Assembly (NCBI GenBank): GCA_029532625.1 | Contig: JARFXM010000007.1 | Coordinates: 186,001-250,000, forward strand | Length of the DNA stretch: 64,000 bases | Reading direction: 5' to 3' | Source of the DNA: Lomentospora prolificans | Lineage: Eukaryota; Ascomycota; Sordariomycetes; Microascales; Microascaceae | In this document: positions 14,281-27,272 of the stretch, piece after piece | Layout of the letters: each line of letters starts with the position of its first letter | How positions within the stretch are numbered: position 1 is the first letter of the stretch | Notes under the pieces: generated by a model | Databases searched by the model: none | What the model was told of the DNA's origin: nothing | The model's input: only the letters and a program-made list of their open reading frames with translations | Made by a program: the position numbers and the translations under genes

Positions 14281-15165
14281 TAGTGGTTAGTATTTAGGGA
14301 GTAGGTGTAGATAAAGGAAAGGTATTTATAAAATTAATCCTAAATTATTACTTATAGTTAAGTATTACTAAATATCTAGATAATATACTCTAAGAATTCT
14401 AAAGTAAGATAGGCTCTTCGTATTCTACTATTTACCTAGAATTAATAGATCCTTTACTTTTTCTTGAAGAGGATTATATATATATTTTCTACTAAGTAAC
14501 CTTATTACTATAATGACTCCTCCTGACTATAACTAATATTATTATAATATTTAGTAAATATAATAAGTATTTTCTATAATATATCTAACTAAGCTTTATA
14601 TTTACCCAAATTAACTCTCTATAAATATAAAAGGGCAAGTTAAAAATAATAGTTTAATAATATCAAGGTACTAGTATCATCTATCCAGAATTAGGGAAAG
14701 AAGAAGAAAGGAAATAATAAAAAAAGGAGAAACATACTTCTCCTTTTTATATATAAATAATAATACCTACTTAATAATTTCTTAAGAGTATAATAGTTTA
14801 TATATAATTATATATATAATTAGTACTATTATAACTAGTATAATTACCTAGGTTTAACTTATTATATTAAACTATATTATAATATTATAAGTAAAATATT
14901 AAAAGCTTCTAACTAGATTTATTAAATCCCAATTTAACGTAGTTTTTTCCAATTACTTACTTATATAATTAAGTTTTTATAATATTATCAAAGATTATAC
15001 TAGTTAATAATAATATATATTTTCTAGAGTTATAGGATAATTACGTTGATATTTTTGAAGAATTATTATTTTAAATTAAAAGCCTTCCTAAAAATATAGC
15101 TATATTTATATTATATAAAGAAATATAAAATCTATTCCTATTAAGTTCATAAAACTTAAGATTTA
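14281..15165. other. AT-rich degenerate sequence, nothing recognisable
   Basis: No reading frame, repeat partner or boundary could be identified. The composition matches the surrounding decayed repeats. Confidence 0.5.
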
Positions 15166-15192
15166 TTTTTTTTTTTGGGGGGGGGGGGGGGG
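15166..15192. repeat. Homopolymer junction T11 followed by G16
   Basis: Eleven T are followed by sixteen G. A long G run is exceptional in this block, where G is otherwise scarce. It could be a real homopolymer or an assembly or sequencing error. Confidence 0.9.
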
Positions 15193-15934
15193 CTTTTATA
15201 TATAGGATTTAATTAGCTATATCCTAGATAAAAGACTTCTATATAACTAAGGAAGTTCTTTTTAGAATTGTTTTAGTTTAAAGTTTTAAAGTTCTAAATC
15301 TTAGTCAGTAATAGTCTAAGAGATAAGATTTTAGGATATATTAAATTATTATTCTTATTTTAAAGTATTTTTAATAAGCCCCTAATTTTTATTATAATTC
15401 TAGAGTATTAAGAGATTGAAAAAAGTTAGTTCTTAGCTCTAGCTTAATTAAATATAGTTTAACCTTTAATAAAAGAATTCTTTTATAATAAATCTCTAAG
15501 AATTTATAATTAGTTCCTAATCTAAGATTCTTTATATAATACCTTTCCTAATTCAAAAACCTAATAGGATAAAGAATAAAAAGTAGAATAGTTAATCTTT
15601 AAAATACTTTTTTGAAAGTTAGTTTTAAGTAAGATCTATATTATTTCTTTCCTTTATTGAAATATTTCAAGATTTATTTATTTTTAATCCCAAGTTTTAA
15701 AAAAGAATTTCTTGAAGGGTTCCTAAATCTATTTAATACTTTTATAGTTCTAGACTTCGAAGTATATCCTTTTCTTATATATAATTTTATAGTAAATATA
15801 ATTATTATTAATATTACTTATTATATATTATTTACAGCTTCTTGCTTTTATAAAAAGATTCTACTTTTAAAGGGAAGCTCTATAAAGCCTATTATATCTT
15901 CAACTTCGAGATTTCATTTTCTTTTCTTCCCTTC
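15193..15934 (-). mobile_element. Family E element, LTR side, left of the element C insertion
   Basis: The reverse complement of this stretch aligns with 57,360-57,900, including the sequence around a polypurine-like tract and the putative LTR start near 57,549. The element continues on the other side of C at 28,431, because removing C and one copy of the CCTTC duplication rejoins a match to 57,330-57,420. The GC-richer end at 15,900-15,934 is close to the insertion point. An open frame here (15,657-15,983) crosses the LTR boundary of C and is not a gene. Confidence 0.68.
15930..15934 (+). repeat. Target-site duplication of element C, left copy (CCTTC)
   Basis: CCTTC lies directly before the TG of the 5' LTR and again directly after the 3' LTR at 28,431-28,435. 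Confidence 0.9.
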
Positions 15935-16369
15935 TGTCGTGGGCCGATCAAGCCTCTTATGCAGGCCAGGTGGACAAGCATAGCAGAAAGGGTAAACTCC
16001 AGCATAACCTAGAAAAGGCTATGATTAGGTAGTACAACCTAGGCTAATCAGTAAGGGACTATACTAGGGGTATATATAGTCTATAAAGGACTATATTAGA
16101 GATAAGTATAGTCTATAAGAGGACTATACCTTTAGGGCCTATAATCCTAAGGAAGATAAAGTCTATATAAGTTATAATTATTACTATTATATATATTCTA
16201 GTTATTCTTTAGTTCTATAATAGTTAATTTAAGTTACTCTATAAATTATACTTAAATATATATTATAAACCTTTATTATTACTATCTAACTACTTTACTT
16301 ATCTACTAATAAGCCTAACTATTCTAACCTTAAAGTAATTAACTTTATTAGAAGTATTAGAATATTATA
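15935..16369 (+). repeat. 5' LTR of element C (435 bp)
   Basis: It begins TGTCGTGGGCCGATCAAGCC and ends TTAGAATATTATA. The first 90 bases or so escaped RIP, while the same bases of the 3' LTR are mutated. Its end is mutated while the end of the 3' LTR is less so. Confidence 0.9.
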
Positions 16370-19265
16370 TATTAACTACTCCTATTTAGTAAGTAACCTT
16401 TTTAAATAGTAAGAAACTAATAGTAAGAATTATAGTAAATAAAACTATATTTAATACTAGTATTATAGCTACTAGTAAGAAATAGCTTACTAAAAAGATT
16501 AAGGAACTTATAGAATAACTTTAGTAAGTTTAATAGTAGAATACTTAACTTTAGGAATAAAACTAACCTATTATATATAAAAATATATTAACTCTCTTCT
16601 AAACTATTATCTAATCTACTACTAATATTATTATAAAAATAAGGAAGCCTAAAGTCTACTTCCTAGGATTTAAGAAGCTTAATAGAAGCTATACTAAGCT
16701 ATAATCCTTCCTTATATATATAAGGATATATTATAACTACTATAGAATTACTAATATTATAACTAAAGTTATTAGTATAGTAGGATTCTTAGTTAGAGAT
16801 ACTATAGTATAGTTTAAAATAACCTTATAGGATTACTATACTAGTAAACCTATATAATAGGATAGTAGAACTAAGAGGATATTTAAAAACTATAATAACT
16901 TTAAAGAGGCTATTAAAGGGGCTTTTAGAGATCTAGATAAAGACTAGATTATAAAATAAAAGCTTAAAAAAAACCTAATAAAAAACCTTAGTTTTAGAAT
17001 AATATCTAAGTTCTAATAGATTACTATATATCTTAAATAGGATAATAAATCTATAATTAAATACTTCTATTATAAATTAAAAGATAAAGTAAAAGATAAA
17101 ATTAATAAAATCTTAAATAATTTTGTAAAACTTAGAAAGTATATAAACTTTAGTTTTAGAACTAATAACTAGTTAACTATATTAATAGTAACTAGAAAAA
17201 TACTAGAAAATACTATATAGTAGAGGATATAGTAAAAAATAAGAAGCTAATACTAGAAAATAATAAAATAATAATATTGTATAAAGAACTTACTTAGGGC
17301 TTATAGAATTTAATTCTATTATATAAAAGGATAATTATAGAATTAAGAAATAAATAGAGGATTATCTTAGTAAATATTATACTTATAGCTATATAAGATA
17401 TTTTATAAGAGAATACTAGAATAGAGGAAACTAAGGAGTAGGAAGAAAAGAATAAGGAGACTAAAAGAATAAAAGTTAGAGACTTATATTTTAAGAAAAA
17501 ACTTAAAGTAATAATAAATAAAATAAGGTTAGTAATAAGCTTACTACCTGGACTTAGACTTTAGCTAATAGTATAGTCCTAAACTACTAAGTTATATATT
17601 AGACTATATATTATAATAATAATTATTAAGTATATTATAATAAGAAGGATAGAGCTAAATACTATCTATAGAAACTATAAGCTCTTATAATTATAAAATA
17701 AGGAAAACCTAAACTAAATAACTTTAAAGCTAATAATATTAAAAAAGAAATACTTATAGTATTTAAAAAATACCTAGGAATAGAAGCTAAAGAACTAAAT
17801 ATTATTATATTCTATTAAAAGTATTATAACTATAAGTAAAGTAAGAAACTACTTATAGAATATACTTAATATATAGAGTAGATCTAAATTACTTCATAAT
17901 AATAATAAAAAGGGAAAAAAGTTAAAAACTAAAGACTTCTCCTTTACTAAGAAATAATCCCTATGACTAAAGAAGAAAGAACTATTTAGAAAATTAATAA
18001 ATACCTTAAGAATACTAAAAAATTAGTAAAGAAGGTTTAAAACCTAGAAGAAGTAATGAATAAATTAGATAATACTCTATATAATTAACTTAATAAAGAC
18101 TAGAAAAATAATCTACTAAAATAGTTTAAACTAATAATTTAAAAACTTAGTTAAATTAAAATATAATAAATTAAAATAGTTAAAAGAGTAGAATATATAG
18201 AATTAAAGACTAGAAATATAGAGGAATTTACTAAAGCTATAATTTATAAGAATAATAAAACTATTACTAGTATCTTAGAATAGATAATTAAATATAATAA
18301 ACTTATTATAGAAGTATAAGGATAAGTTAAGGGATTTAAAACTAAATTTAATAATATAGATATAATAGCTATATAAGTATATACTAAAACTATAGAAAAA
18401 GAAATAAATATAATAAAATAAGATATCTAGGTAATAAGGAAAGTAAGACTATAAGTAGTATAGTAAAACTCTAAATAATATAAATAAAATAAGTAAGTTA
18501 TAAAGGAATATAAATAATAATATAAAGAACTATAAGAATAGAGAAGCTTAGAGAATACTTCTAATAAGGTATAAGAAAGTTATAGATAAGCTATTATACT
18601 AGAAAACTAAAGCCTAAATATTATAAGCTCTAATAAAACTAAATATTTAAAAGTACTAATTATAATTTAAAGATAAATATATAAGACCTTAATAAATAGT
18701 AAAGTATAAAGAAACTTTATCTTACTAGATATAGTAAATAAACTATAACTCTTATAGAATTATAAGGAATAACTATACCTATTAAGTAATTATAAAAGAG
18801 AACTTATTATATATAAAAAAAGTATAGTAAATATAGAAACTATATACCTTAATATTATAATCTAGGACTAACCTAATAAAATACCTTTTAATATTATAGA
18901 ATTAAACTATTTTATTATAATTAGTATACTATAGTTAAGAACTAAAAACTTAAGAATAGACTAGATTACTAATTAACTTATTTAGACTAAGATCTAAGGA
19001 GAATCTATTAATAGTTTAGTTTTTAAATAGTATTAACTAGAATAGTATATACTAAATAAACTAAGAACTTTTAAAATAATAGTATATATTAAAGTATTTA
19101 CTATTAAAGATTTAAATTACCTACTAAAAAGAAAAAAATATAAATAAAATTAGATAATATATTATATAATAGGTATAACTATTATACTAATAAAAAAAGA
19201 AATAGTCTAAAACTTATTATTATAATATTATAAGTATAGTAAAGTATTTATAGAAGAATTAGAGA
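16370..19265 (+). pseudogene. gag and protease region of element C (broken)
   Basis: By position this is gag and protease. The end of the segment, near 19,215-19,260, reads Y-Y-K-Y-S-K-V-F-I-E-E-L-E, which resembles the conserved stretch before gypsy reverse transcriptase (DVFSEELAE type). A possible cysteine-rich zinc knuckle near 17,815-17,870 has its cysteines changed to tyrosine, so I cannot be sure of it. No intact frame remains. Confidence 0.55.
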
Positions 19266-19299
19266 TTAGACTTCATCTAACTAGGAGAAATTAGAATAT

Positions 19300-21430
19300 A
19301 GGAATTAAAAGTTAAGGCTATACTTAACTAGCTAGTATTTTAGATAGTTACTAAAGTATAAAGATTCTTAAGATTTATTAACTTCTATAAAAAGTTCTTA
19401 AAGGATTATAATAAAAGAATTAGACTTCTTATAAAGCTTATAAAGAATAAGAATACCTTTATATAAGGGCTAGAATAGTAATAAGTATTCTAAGAGATAA
19501 AATAGAGTATTTATAAAAGGCTAGTATTATATAAAGTAAACTCTAGTAAACTTTTTAAAGTTAAGATAAATATATTAAACTATACTCTAAAAGTATAATT
19601 TAGATAAATAAATAAATAAAAAAGGATATATTTAATTACTTTTATATTAAAAAAGTTAAGTAGACCTATATTATAGTATAAAATCCTAGATAAAGAACTT
19701 ATAGTAATTATTAAAGCTTTTAAAGAATAGAAATATTATCTTATAAAAGTAAAATACTCTATTATTATCTATTCTAATTATAAGAACTTTACTAGCTTTA
19801 TAATTACTAAAGAGTTAAATAATAAGTTTAATAAGCTAAATTTCTTTTTAAATATAACTTTAAGAATATATATATTAAAAGAAAAGAAAATAGATAAGCT
19901 AATATACTTAGCTAATAACTAAACTACTCTTAGAAGATACCTAAAGAAGCTAATATAATATTTTATTATAATAAATAAAAAAGTTTATAATAACTAATAG
20001 TAAGTTACTAAGTTAATACTACTATTAAAGTAATAAAAGAAATTAAAAACTATTATAAAGATCTAAACTAAAGATAATATAAAAAAATATACTAGTACTT
20101 TTAAAACTATTTAAAGAATTAATATAAGTAATATATAAATTATTATTTAATAAATACTTAAGAATTATAAAAATAATTAAAAGAATACTAAAAGGATATT
20201 TTATCTTATAATTAAAAATAATAGTTAAAAAAGTATTTACTAAATATATTTTATATATAAAGAATAAAAACCTATATTATAAACTATAAAAGCTATTATA
20301 ACTAATACTAATATTAGAAGTATTATAGTAAAAAATTATTATTAACTTTATTATTAAATTACTTAAATTAGAAAACTTAATTATAAAAGTTAAATATAAA
20401 AGTATTATAATAATTATAAACTAACTTATAAAATATATTTATTTTATACTTTATAATAAAATAATAAAAGTATTTTAATTTATAAAATTATAGAAGTATT
20501 TTAATTTATAAAATTATTCTTATAAATAGTAACTATATATTATAACTTACTAGAAGAAGTTAATACTAATAGAGAAAGTATTTTTACTTTTTATTTTTAA
20601 TAAAATCTTTTAGATAAATTAAGTATTAATTATAAATCATTTATAACTTATTATCTTAAAATCTAAGAATAAGTAAAATAAGTAAACTAAATACTAGAAA
20701 TCTATTTATAATACTATATTAATTAAGAATAAAATAACTAGATAATACTATTATTTTTAGCTTAGTATACTTATAATATTAATATATTAGAAAATATAAG
20801 AATATTACTATTTTATATAAATTATAGAATATAATCTAAGATAGGATTTAAATCTATAAAAATAAAAATATAAATTAAGTAGTTATTAAATTAGATAAGA
20901 TAAAGGAATTTTATAAGTAATTAATAGAAGAGCTAGAGTTTATAAAGTAAAAGATAAAGTATTATATAGATAAGAAAAAGATTAAAAAACTAATTCTTAA
21001 AAAAGGAAGTAAAGTTTACTTACTATAAAAGAAACTAAGAATAAGAGACTTATAAATTAAAATTTAATAATTAAGTAATAAACTTAAATATTAAAAAATT
21101 AAACTTTTTATTATAAATAGAAAAAATTTAAAAGTTAACTATAAATTATAATAATTTAAAATAATAAAAATAAACTTTATATTCTATATTATATTATTTA
21201 AACTAGTATACTAAGATATACCTACTAAAGAAGTTATAGAAATAATTATAATAAAAAAAGAATATAAAGTAGAAAAGGTTCTTAACTATATAATTAATAA
21301 TAAGAAGATTAAATATTTAATTAAATAAAAAAAACTATAATTATAATAAAAATACTTAAAAACTTATTTAGAATCTAGTTAAGAGTTTAATATTACTTAT
21401 AAAGTTTTACTAGGAGAACTTAGAGAAACT
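19300..21430 (+). pseudogene. pol remains of element C: RNase H, integrase and chromodomain without the RT core
   Basis: At 19,355-19,410 the frame reads R-F-L-R-F-I-N-F-Y-K-K-F, the VQSFLGFANFYRRF block that follows gypsy reverse transcriptase. RNase H is clear at 19,626-19,805 (L-D-K-E-L-I-V-I-I-K-A-F, then Y-S-N-Y-K-N-F-T). Integrase is at about 20,330-20,870, with the I-N-F-I-I-K-L block, the V-I-V-D-R-L-T-K-Y block (partly mutated) and an S-D-R-equivalent. The chromodomain is at 21,260-21,400 (E-Y-K-V-E-K-V-L, then K-Y-L-I-K). Only about 90 bases separate the pre-RT linker from the post-RT linker, so the RT core, normally about 700 bases, has been deleted. Confidence 0.8.
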
Positions 21431-21748
21431 TTAAGATCTAATAGTAAAAGGTTAAAAGTAAAACTAAGGGTATCCTAATTAAGTACTTTAAAAGTACTAA
21501 GAGACTAAGTATCTTTAATAGTTTACTAGATCTTAATAATAAAAGTATCCCTCTCCTTCTCTATTAATAAACTAGTAATATTATACTAATAAAGCTTATT
21601 ATTCTACTTTTTAAAGAGTTTTTATTAATAATAAAAGTAGATAATCCTTATTATAATTTTAAAAAACTAGTTCTTAGACTTTTCTATAGTTTTATCTACT
21701 TTTTTAGTCTTAGCTATATTATAAGATACTAGAAAAGTTAAGACTACT

Positions 21749-21772
21749 AAAAAAAAAAAAAAAAAAAAAAAA
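21749..21772. repeat. A24 homopolymer in element C
   Basis: Twenty-four A in a row followed by AG-rich sequence, downstream of the chromodomain region of C. It lies about 60 bases before the element B insertion point. Confidence 0.9.
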
Positions 21773-21829
21773 GGAAGGATAAGGAGGGTATTTATAAGAT
21801 AAAGTTACTAAGGAACTATTATAAGTATA

Positions 21830-21834
21830 CTTTC
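21830..21834 (+). repeat. Target-site duplication of element B, left copy (CTTTC)
   Basis: CTTTC directly precedes the 5' LTR and recurs at 27,674-27,678 directly after the 3' LTR. Confidence 0.92.
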
Positions 21835-22235
21835 TGTAACAGGTTGAACCCCGGAATACAAGTGCCAGCAATGCTGGCACCTACTATACTCTCTCTATAG
21901 GCCTACCACAATCAGAACCCTGTACACCTCCCTAATAGGAGGTCTACTAGCAATCTCCTAGTAGATCCACTAGTATAGGACTACTAGCACACCCCCCTAT
22001 CAGGAGACCTATAAGTAAATCTCCTAGTAGGCCTACTATAGTAAGACTACTCTATAACTATACTATAGGCCTACTCCTATAAGGGTATATACCCTTATAA
22101 ATAGCTCCTATATAACTACTACTATAGTAGAAGATCCCTTTTTTTTCTATTCTTTCCTTTCACTCCTTAGTTATTTTATAATAGATATATCTAGGCCCTA
22201 TATTATAGACTATACTTTATAGCTAGCCTATAATA
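21835..22235 (+). repeat. 5' LTR of element B (401 bp)
   Basis: It starts TGTAACAGGTTGAACC. In its first 47 bases it differs from the 3' LTR at 11 positions, all of them C-to-T or G-to-A in the 3' copy. Its last 60 bases are mutated, while those of the 3' LTR are not. A hairpin (GTGCCAGC/GCTGGCAC, 3-base loop) is at 21,862-21,880. Confidence 0.93.
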
Positions 22236-24300
22236 TATTATAAAATAACTTACTATAAAAAGAACCCTTAGAAGTAATAGTTAGTCACTATAGTATCTCT
22301 AAGTATTCCCTTTATAATTAACCCCCCTTTACTAGAAGGGAAGATCTCTTTAAACCCTAACTAAGTAAACTATTTAGTTAAGTAAGCTATAAACTAGGTT
22401 ACTTAACTAATATAAGAATAGCTAGCCTAGCTAACTACTACTCTATAAATAATATAAGCTATAATAATAAACCTAGCCTTATATACTAGTTCTACTCTAA
22501 GTATATAAATACCCCTCTATAACTAGCCTTCTAAAGCTCCTATTAAGGAGATACCCTCTACTACCTATTAAAGAGTAGTTAAACTAAAACTCCTACTAGA
22601 TCCCCCTAAGTTTACTAGGAAATAGAAGGACTATAATATATAGGTATAGTAGATATAGGATAAGATCTACTATAATAGCCTATTTATTAGGGATAATAGA
22701 AGGATATAGTATATTATTAACTTCTACTTAAGACTAATACCCTAAGCTATAGTCTTAACTTTCTTTACTAAAAGTAGTCTAAATAATCTCTAAAACTCTA
22801 ATACTTTTATAAACTATCTAGACTAGACTTATACTAATAGAAACTAGAGAGCCTATATATATAATAAACTTTATACCCTAAAATAGAGGGCTAATAAACT
22901 CTATTTAACTTACCTACCTAAATATAAATAACTAATAGTAGAAGTAGATATAGCTAGTTAAGTAGATAATACTAAAATCTCCCTCCTTAAGAAGGGCTTT
23001 TACTAAGAGATCTATAAAAAGCTAATTAATATAAACCTCCCCTTTAAGTACTTCTAGTAGATTAACTATATTAGAGAGATTATAAGTAAGCTTAAGTAGC
23101 TAGAATAGAGCTTATACCTAGCCTTCTACTAGAGCTTTAACTTAAATAAGAGGCTAGAAAAGAAACCTAACTCCTAGTATACTCTAGACCTTTACTCTTA
23201 ACTTAATAAAGATAGGGATATAAGGATAATAGGAGTAAATTATATTTATATAAATAGATATAGTAAGTAAAGATAGAACTATAATTATTTACTAAGAAAT
23301 AGGAGGGAACTAATATAACCTTTCTATTTTAATATTAGCCCTTACTATAATAACTCTAAATACTTACCTATACTTATAAAAGAGGTCCTTATTAGGTAAG
23401 TTAAAGAAGATATAAAGAGTACTCTAGAATCCTTAAGTAATAAAAGTAAATTAGAAAAAAGCTTACTCTAATATAAAGTTAGGTATTAGAGCTATTAGTA
23501 ACTAATAAGTAAGACTAGGAAGCTTTTAAGCTAAGAATAAATAGAAACCCTATATTAATTATTACTTAAGTTAATAAAAAAGTTATTAAAATACTAGTAG
23601 ATACTAGGTATAACTCCTATATAGCTATTAGTAAATCCCTTACTAAGTTACTTTACCTCTTTTTTATTAATTAATTACTCTAAGTAGTATAGGGGTTCTT
23701 AAATAACTCTCTAGCTATATATATTTTAGGTATAGCTATACTAGATATAGAAATAAGAGGATTTATAGAATACTTTTTTATATATATTATCCTTAGCCTA
23801 AGTAAGGACTTATTCCTAGGTAAACCCTAATTAGAAAGAAATATTATTATATTCTATATAGACTAGTAATACTTCTTCTATAGGAAGGTAGGGATTATTA
23901 TCTATTTTATAAATAAAGAAAAGCCTATAAGAATCTAAGAGATTTAAGTAGTAGCCCTTCTCTTTATATACTCTTTTACTATACTTTATAAATACTTCTA
24001 CTATAAGTAACTACTTATATCTACTTAACTAAGAGTAGTAAGTATTATAGATATAGATAAAGTACTTAAAGGAAAGGCCCTTATAAATCTAGAAGATTAT
24101 ATCCTATAATATATCCTTAAGGAGTTCCTCTAACTTTTCTCTAAAAGCTCTATAAATTAACTACCTCTTTATTAACTAGGAGTAAACTATAAGATTAACC
24201 TAATCTCTAATAAGGATAGTATAGAACTACCTCTACTATAAGGGCTACTATATTATATATCTAGAGAGGAACTACTAGTTCTCTACTAGATACTCTCTAA
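22236..24300 (+). pseudogene. gag and protease region of element B (broken)
   Basis: The region lies between the 5' LTR and the first recognisable reverse transcriptase block. By position it is gag and protease. It aligns with the corresponding parts of B2 (44,248-46,350) and A. No intact frame and no confidently identified motif. Confidence 0.6.
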
Positions 24301-26960
24301 GCTACTTAATAAAGGGTTTATCTAAGTTAGTAGCTTACTAGTAGTAGCCCTAGTACTTTTTATATAGAAACTAGAAGGTAGCCTCTACTTCTATATTAAC
24401 TACTAAGTACTTAATACTATATTAAAAAAGGACTACTACTTTCTCTTACTAATTATAGAAACCCTATATAACCTAGCTAATACCTAATAGTTTACTAAGC
24501 TAGATATTTATACTACTTTCTATAAGATCTATATAGTAAAAGGCTATAAGGAAAAGACTACTTTCTAAACTTAATATAGACTTTTTAAATAGCTAGTATA
24601 TTTATTTAGACTATCTAATACTCTTATAACCTTTTAGTAGCTTATTAATATAATCTTATATAAGTTTACTAATTTTATTACTACTTATATTAATAATATA
24701 CTTATCTACTTAAGAGGGTCCTAGAGTAACTATAAAGTAAAAGTATAGAAAGTACTTTAAGTATTCTTTAATATAAGTTTATACCTAGACTTAAAGAAGT
24801 ATAAATTTAGTATAAAAATAGTTAAGTACTTAGGGTTTATAATAACTACTAGAAAAGGTATTTTCTATAACCTAGAGAAATTAAGAGCTATTTATAAATA
24901 AGCCCTACTAACCTTTATAAGGAGTATCTAAAATTTCCTTAGTTTTACTAACTATTATTAAGTATTTATCTATAACTTTACTAAAGTAACCTAACTACTA
25001 ACTTAGTTAATAAGGAAAGGGATCCTATTCTAGTAGGACTAGGAGTAGTAAGAGGCCTTTAATACCCTAAAGATAGCTTTTATAAAGAAACTAATACTTT
25101 ACTAATAGGACCCTAAATAGCTTACCTAGGTTAAGATAGACTACTCTAGATCTACCCTAGGTAGTACTTTCTTATAGGAAGATAAGAGTAGGTAGTACTA
25201 TATTATAACCTACTACTTATAGTAGCTTAGCTCTACTAAGTATAACTACCCTATCTATAATAAAGAGATACTAGTAATTATATAATACCTCTCTAAATAG
25301 TCTATAGAACTAACTAGCTATAGTATTTTTACTATACTTATAGACTATTAAAATCTTACCTACTTTATAATAAAGTAGTAGCTAATAGAATAGTAAAGCT
25401 ACTAAGCTAAACTTCTATCCTATTACTACTTTACCCTATACTACTACTTAGAGAGCCTAAATAGTATAACTAATACCCTATCCTATTAAAAGTAAGATAT
25501 CCCCTAGGATAACTTAGATAACTAAGAAATAGGATATTTTATCTAGCTAATCCCTACCTCTATACTCCCTATAGAACCTACTATTATCCTACTAGAGCTA
25601 CTTTAGATAGTATAAAGTAAACCTATAGAAAGGTCCCTAGTAATTAGCCCTATAGAGGTTTTCTAAATAGAACTAGAACTATAGTAACTCTAGAATAATA
25701 CCTTACTAGAAGATATTACCTATTAGAAAGTATTTACTATAATCTCCTAGGGGGACTAAAGTTTTCCCCTAATATTAAACCTTAAACTATAAATATTAGA
25801 ATACTATATTAATATAAATAACTAGCTTACTTTTAGAGATTAATTTTAAGTACTTAGTAAAAGTATAAGCTATCCCCTATAAGGCTATATAGTCTAAGCT
25901 ATCTATAATATAAGTACTACTAGCTACCTAGGCTATAAAGGAACTATTACTATAGTAACTTACTAGTTCTATTAGCCTAGGTTAATATAGGATATTTACT
26001 AGTTTATAAGGAACTATAATATCTATAGAAGAAGAACTATTTAGAGATAGATTAAATATAGCCTTCTTAAACTACTCCCTATCTTAAAGAGGACCTAGAG
26101 TAAGCTTACTATAGACTTTATAACTAACTTTCCCCTTACTAATCTAGATAGAGTAACTTTCTTATAGGTTATTATTAACTACCTCTTAAAGAATATAATA
26201 CTAGAATTAATAATAACTATAGCTATAAAAGCCTATACTAAGTACTTCTTTACTATCTACTACTAGTATTATAGAATCCCTAACTTAATTATAAGTAATA
26301 AAAGTAGTAACTAGATAAGCTATTTCTAGAGAAGGTTCTATAAATACTTAGGGATTAAATACTAACTAAGCTTAGCCTATTATCTATAGACTAATAGTAG
26401 CCTTAAATAGATAAACTAGGAAGTATAATACTACTTATAAGTATTTATCTATTACTTCTAGTTAGATTAGGGTAAGTATATCCTACTTATATAATTAGCT
26501 CTAAATAATAGGGTAAATACTATTATTAAGATAAGCCTATTCTTCCTAGAATATAGTTATAATATAGACCTACTTAGTATTATAGAGAGTACTCCCTTTA
26601 TTCTTTATAATATAGAGGAGAAATAAGCTAATAAGTTTTATACCTACTTTTATAAAGCTATTAGGTTTACTTAGGTAGTAATAGCTACTACCTAACTCTA
26701 ATAAAAAGAAGTAGTAAATATATAATACTACTTAGCTAAGAGGTTTAAGGTTAGTAATAAGGTCTAGCTCTAGGTAAAGAATTATAGTTTACTATACCTA
26801 TTAAAGAAGTTAGACTAGCTCTACTATAAATATATAGTAATAATAGTACTAAGTACTAATATTATAGAGCTAGATATCCCTAGTAATATCTATAAGTACT
26901 TCTATATAGACCTCCTATACTAAGTATATAGTAATCTACTATCTAGTTAGTAGACTAATA
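24300..26960 (+). pseudogene. pol of element B: reverse transcriptase, RNase H, integrase (broken)
   Basis: Reverse transcriptase starts near 24,367 (K-L-E-G-S-L-Y-F-Y-I-N-Y, from KPDGSLRFCVDY). K-L-D-I-Y-T-T-F-Y-K-I follows near 24,500. The catalytic box at 24,686-24,709 reads Y-I-N-N-I-L-I-Y, with both aspartates changed to asparagine by G-to-A. RNase H is at 25,140-25,500 (Y-N-K-E-I-L-V-I-I, then D-Y-Q-N-L-T-Y-F). Integrase is at about 26,090-26,700, with I-D-F-I-T-N-F and later A-L-N-N-R. The domain order RT, RNase H, integrase is that of Ty3/gypsy. The copy cannot make an active enzyme. Confidence 0.88.
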
Positions 26961-26998
26961 ATATATAACCCCTACTACTCTATAATAGTAGGGAAGAT

Positions 26999-27115
26999 GA
27001 ATACTAAATAGTATAAATCCTCTATACTAGGTAGAAGAAGTAAGGAAAAGGCTATTTCTATAAAGCCCTAATATACTAGGAAGGCTATATAGCTCCTACT
27101 TAGGAGCTATTAGAG
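26999..27115 (+). pseudogene. Chromodomain of element B (broken)
   Basis: The frame reads E-Y-stop-I-V-stop-I-L, then G-Y-F-Y-K-A-L-I-Y and E-G-Y-I-A-P-T-stop-E-L. Restoring the sense of the stops conceptually gives the EYEVEEIL, YLVKWKGY and PTWEP signature of a retrotransposon chromodomain. Chromodomains of this class guide integration toward methylated heterochromatin. Confidence 0.83.
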
Positions 27116-27256
27116 AATATATAGGATATAGTAGTACTAGATACTTATAAAGTATATTATAGACCTATTACTAAAGTAGATAGGCCTATAGAAGAATATA
27201 ATAATCTCTAGAGACTATATAGAGATATAATAGGCCCCTAATAAGGGCCTTCTAGT

Positions 27257-27269
27257 AGGAGGAGGGGGG
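27257..27269 (+). other. Polypurine tract of element B
   Basis: A run of A and G ending in six G, three bases before the 3' LTR, fits the plus-strand primer site. Confidence 0.8.
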
Positions 27270-27272
27270 TAC

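Noticed and set aside
15657..15983. 108-codon open frame
   Set aside because: It crosses the target duplication and the start of the C LTR, so it is a chance join.
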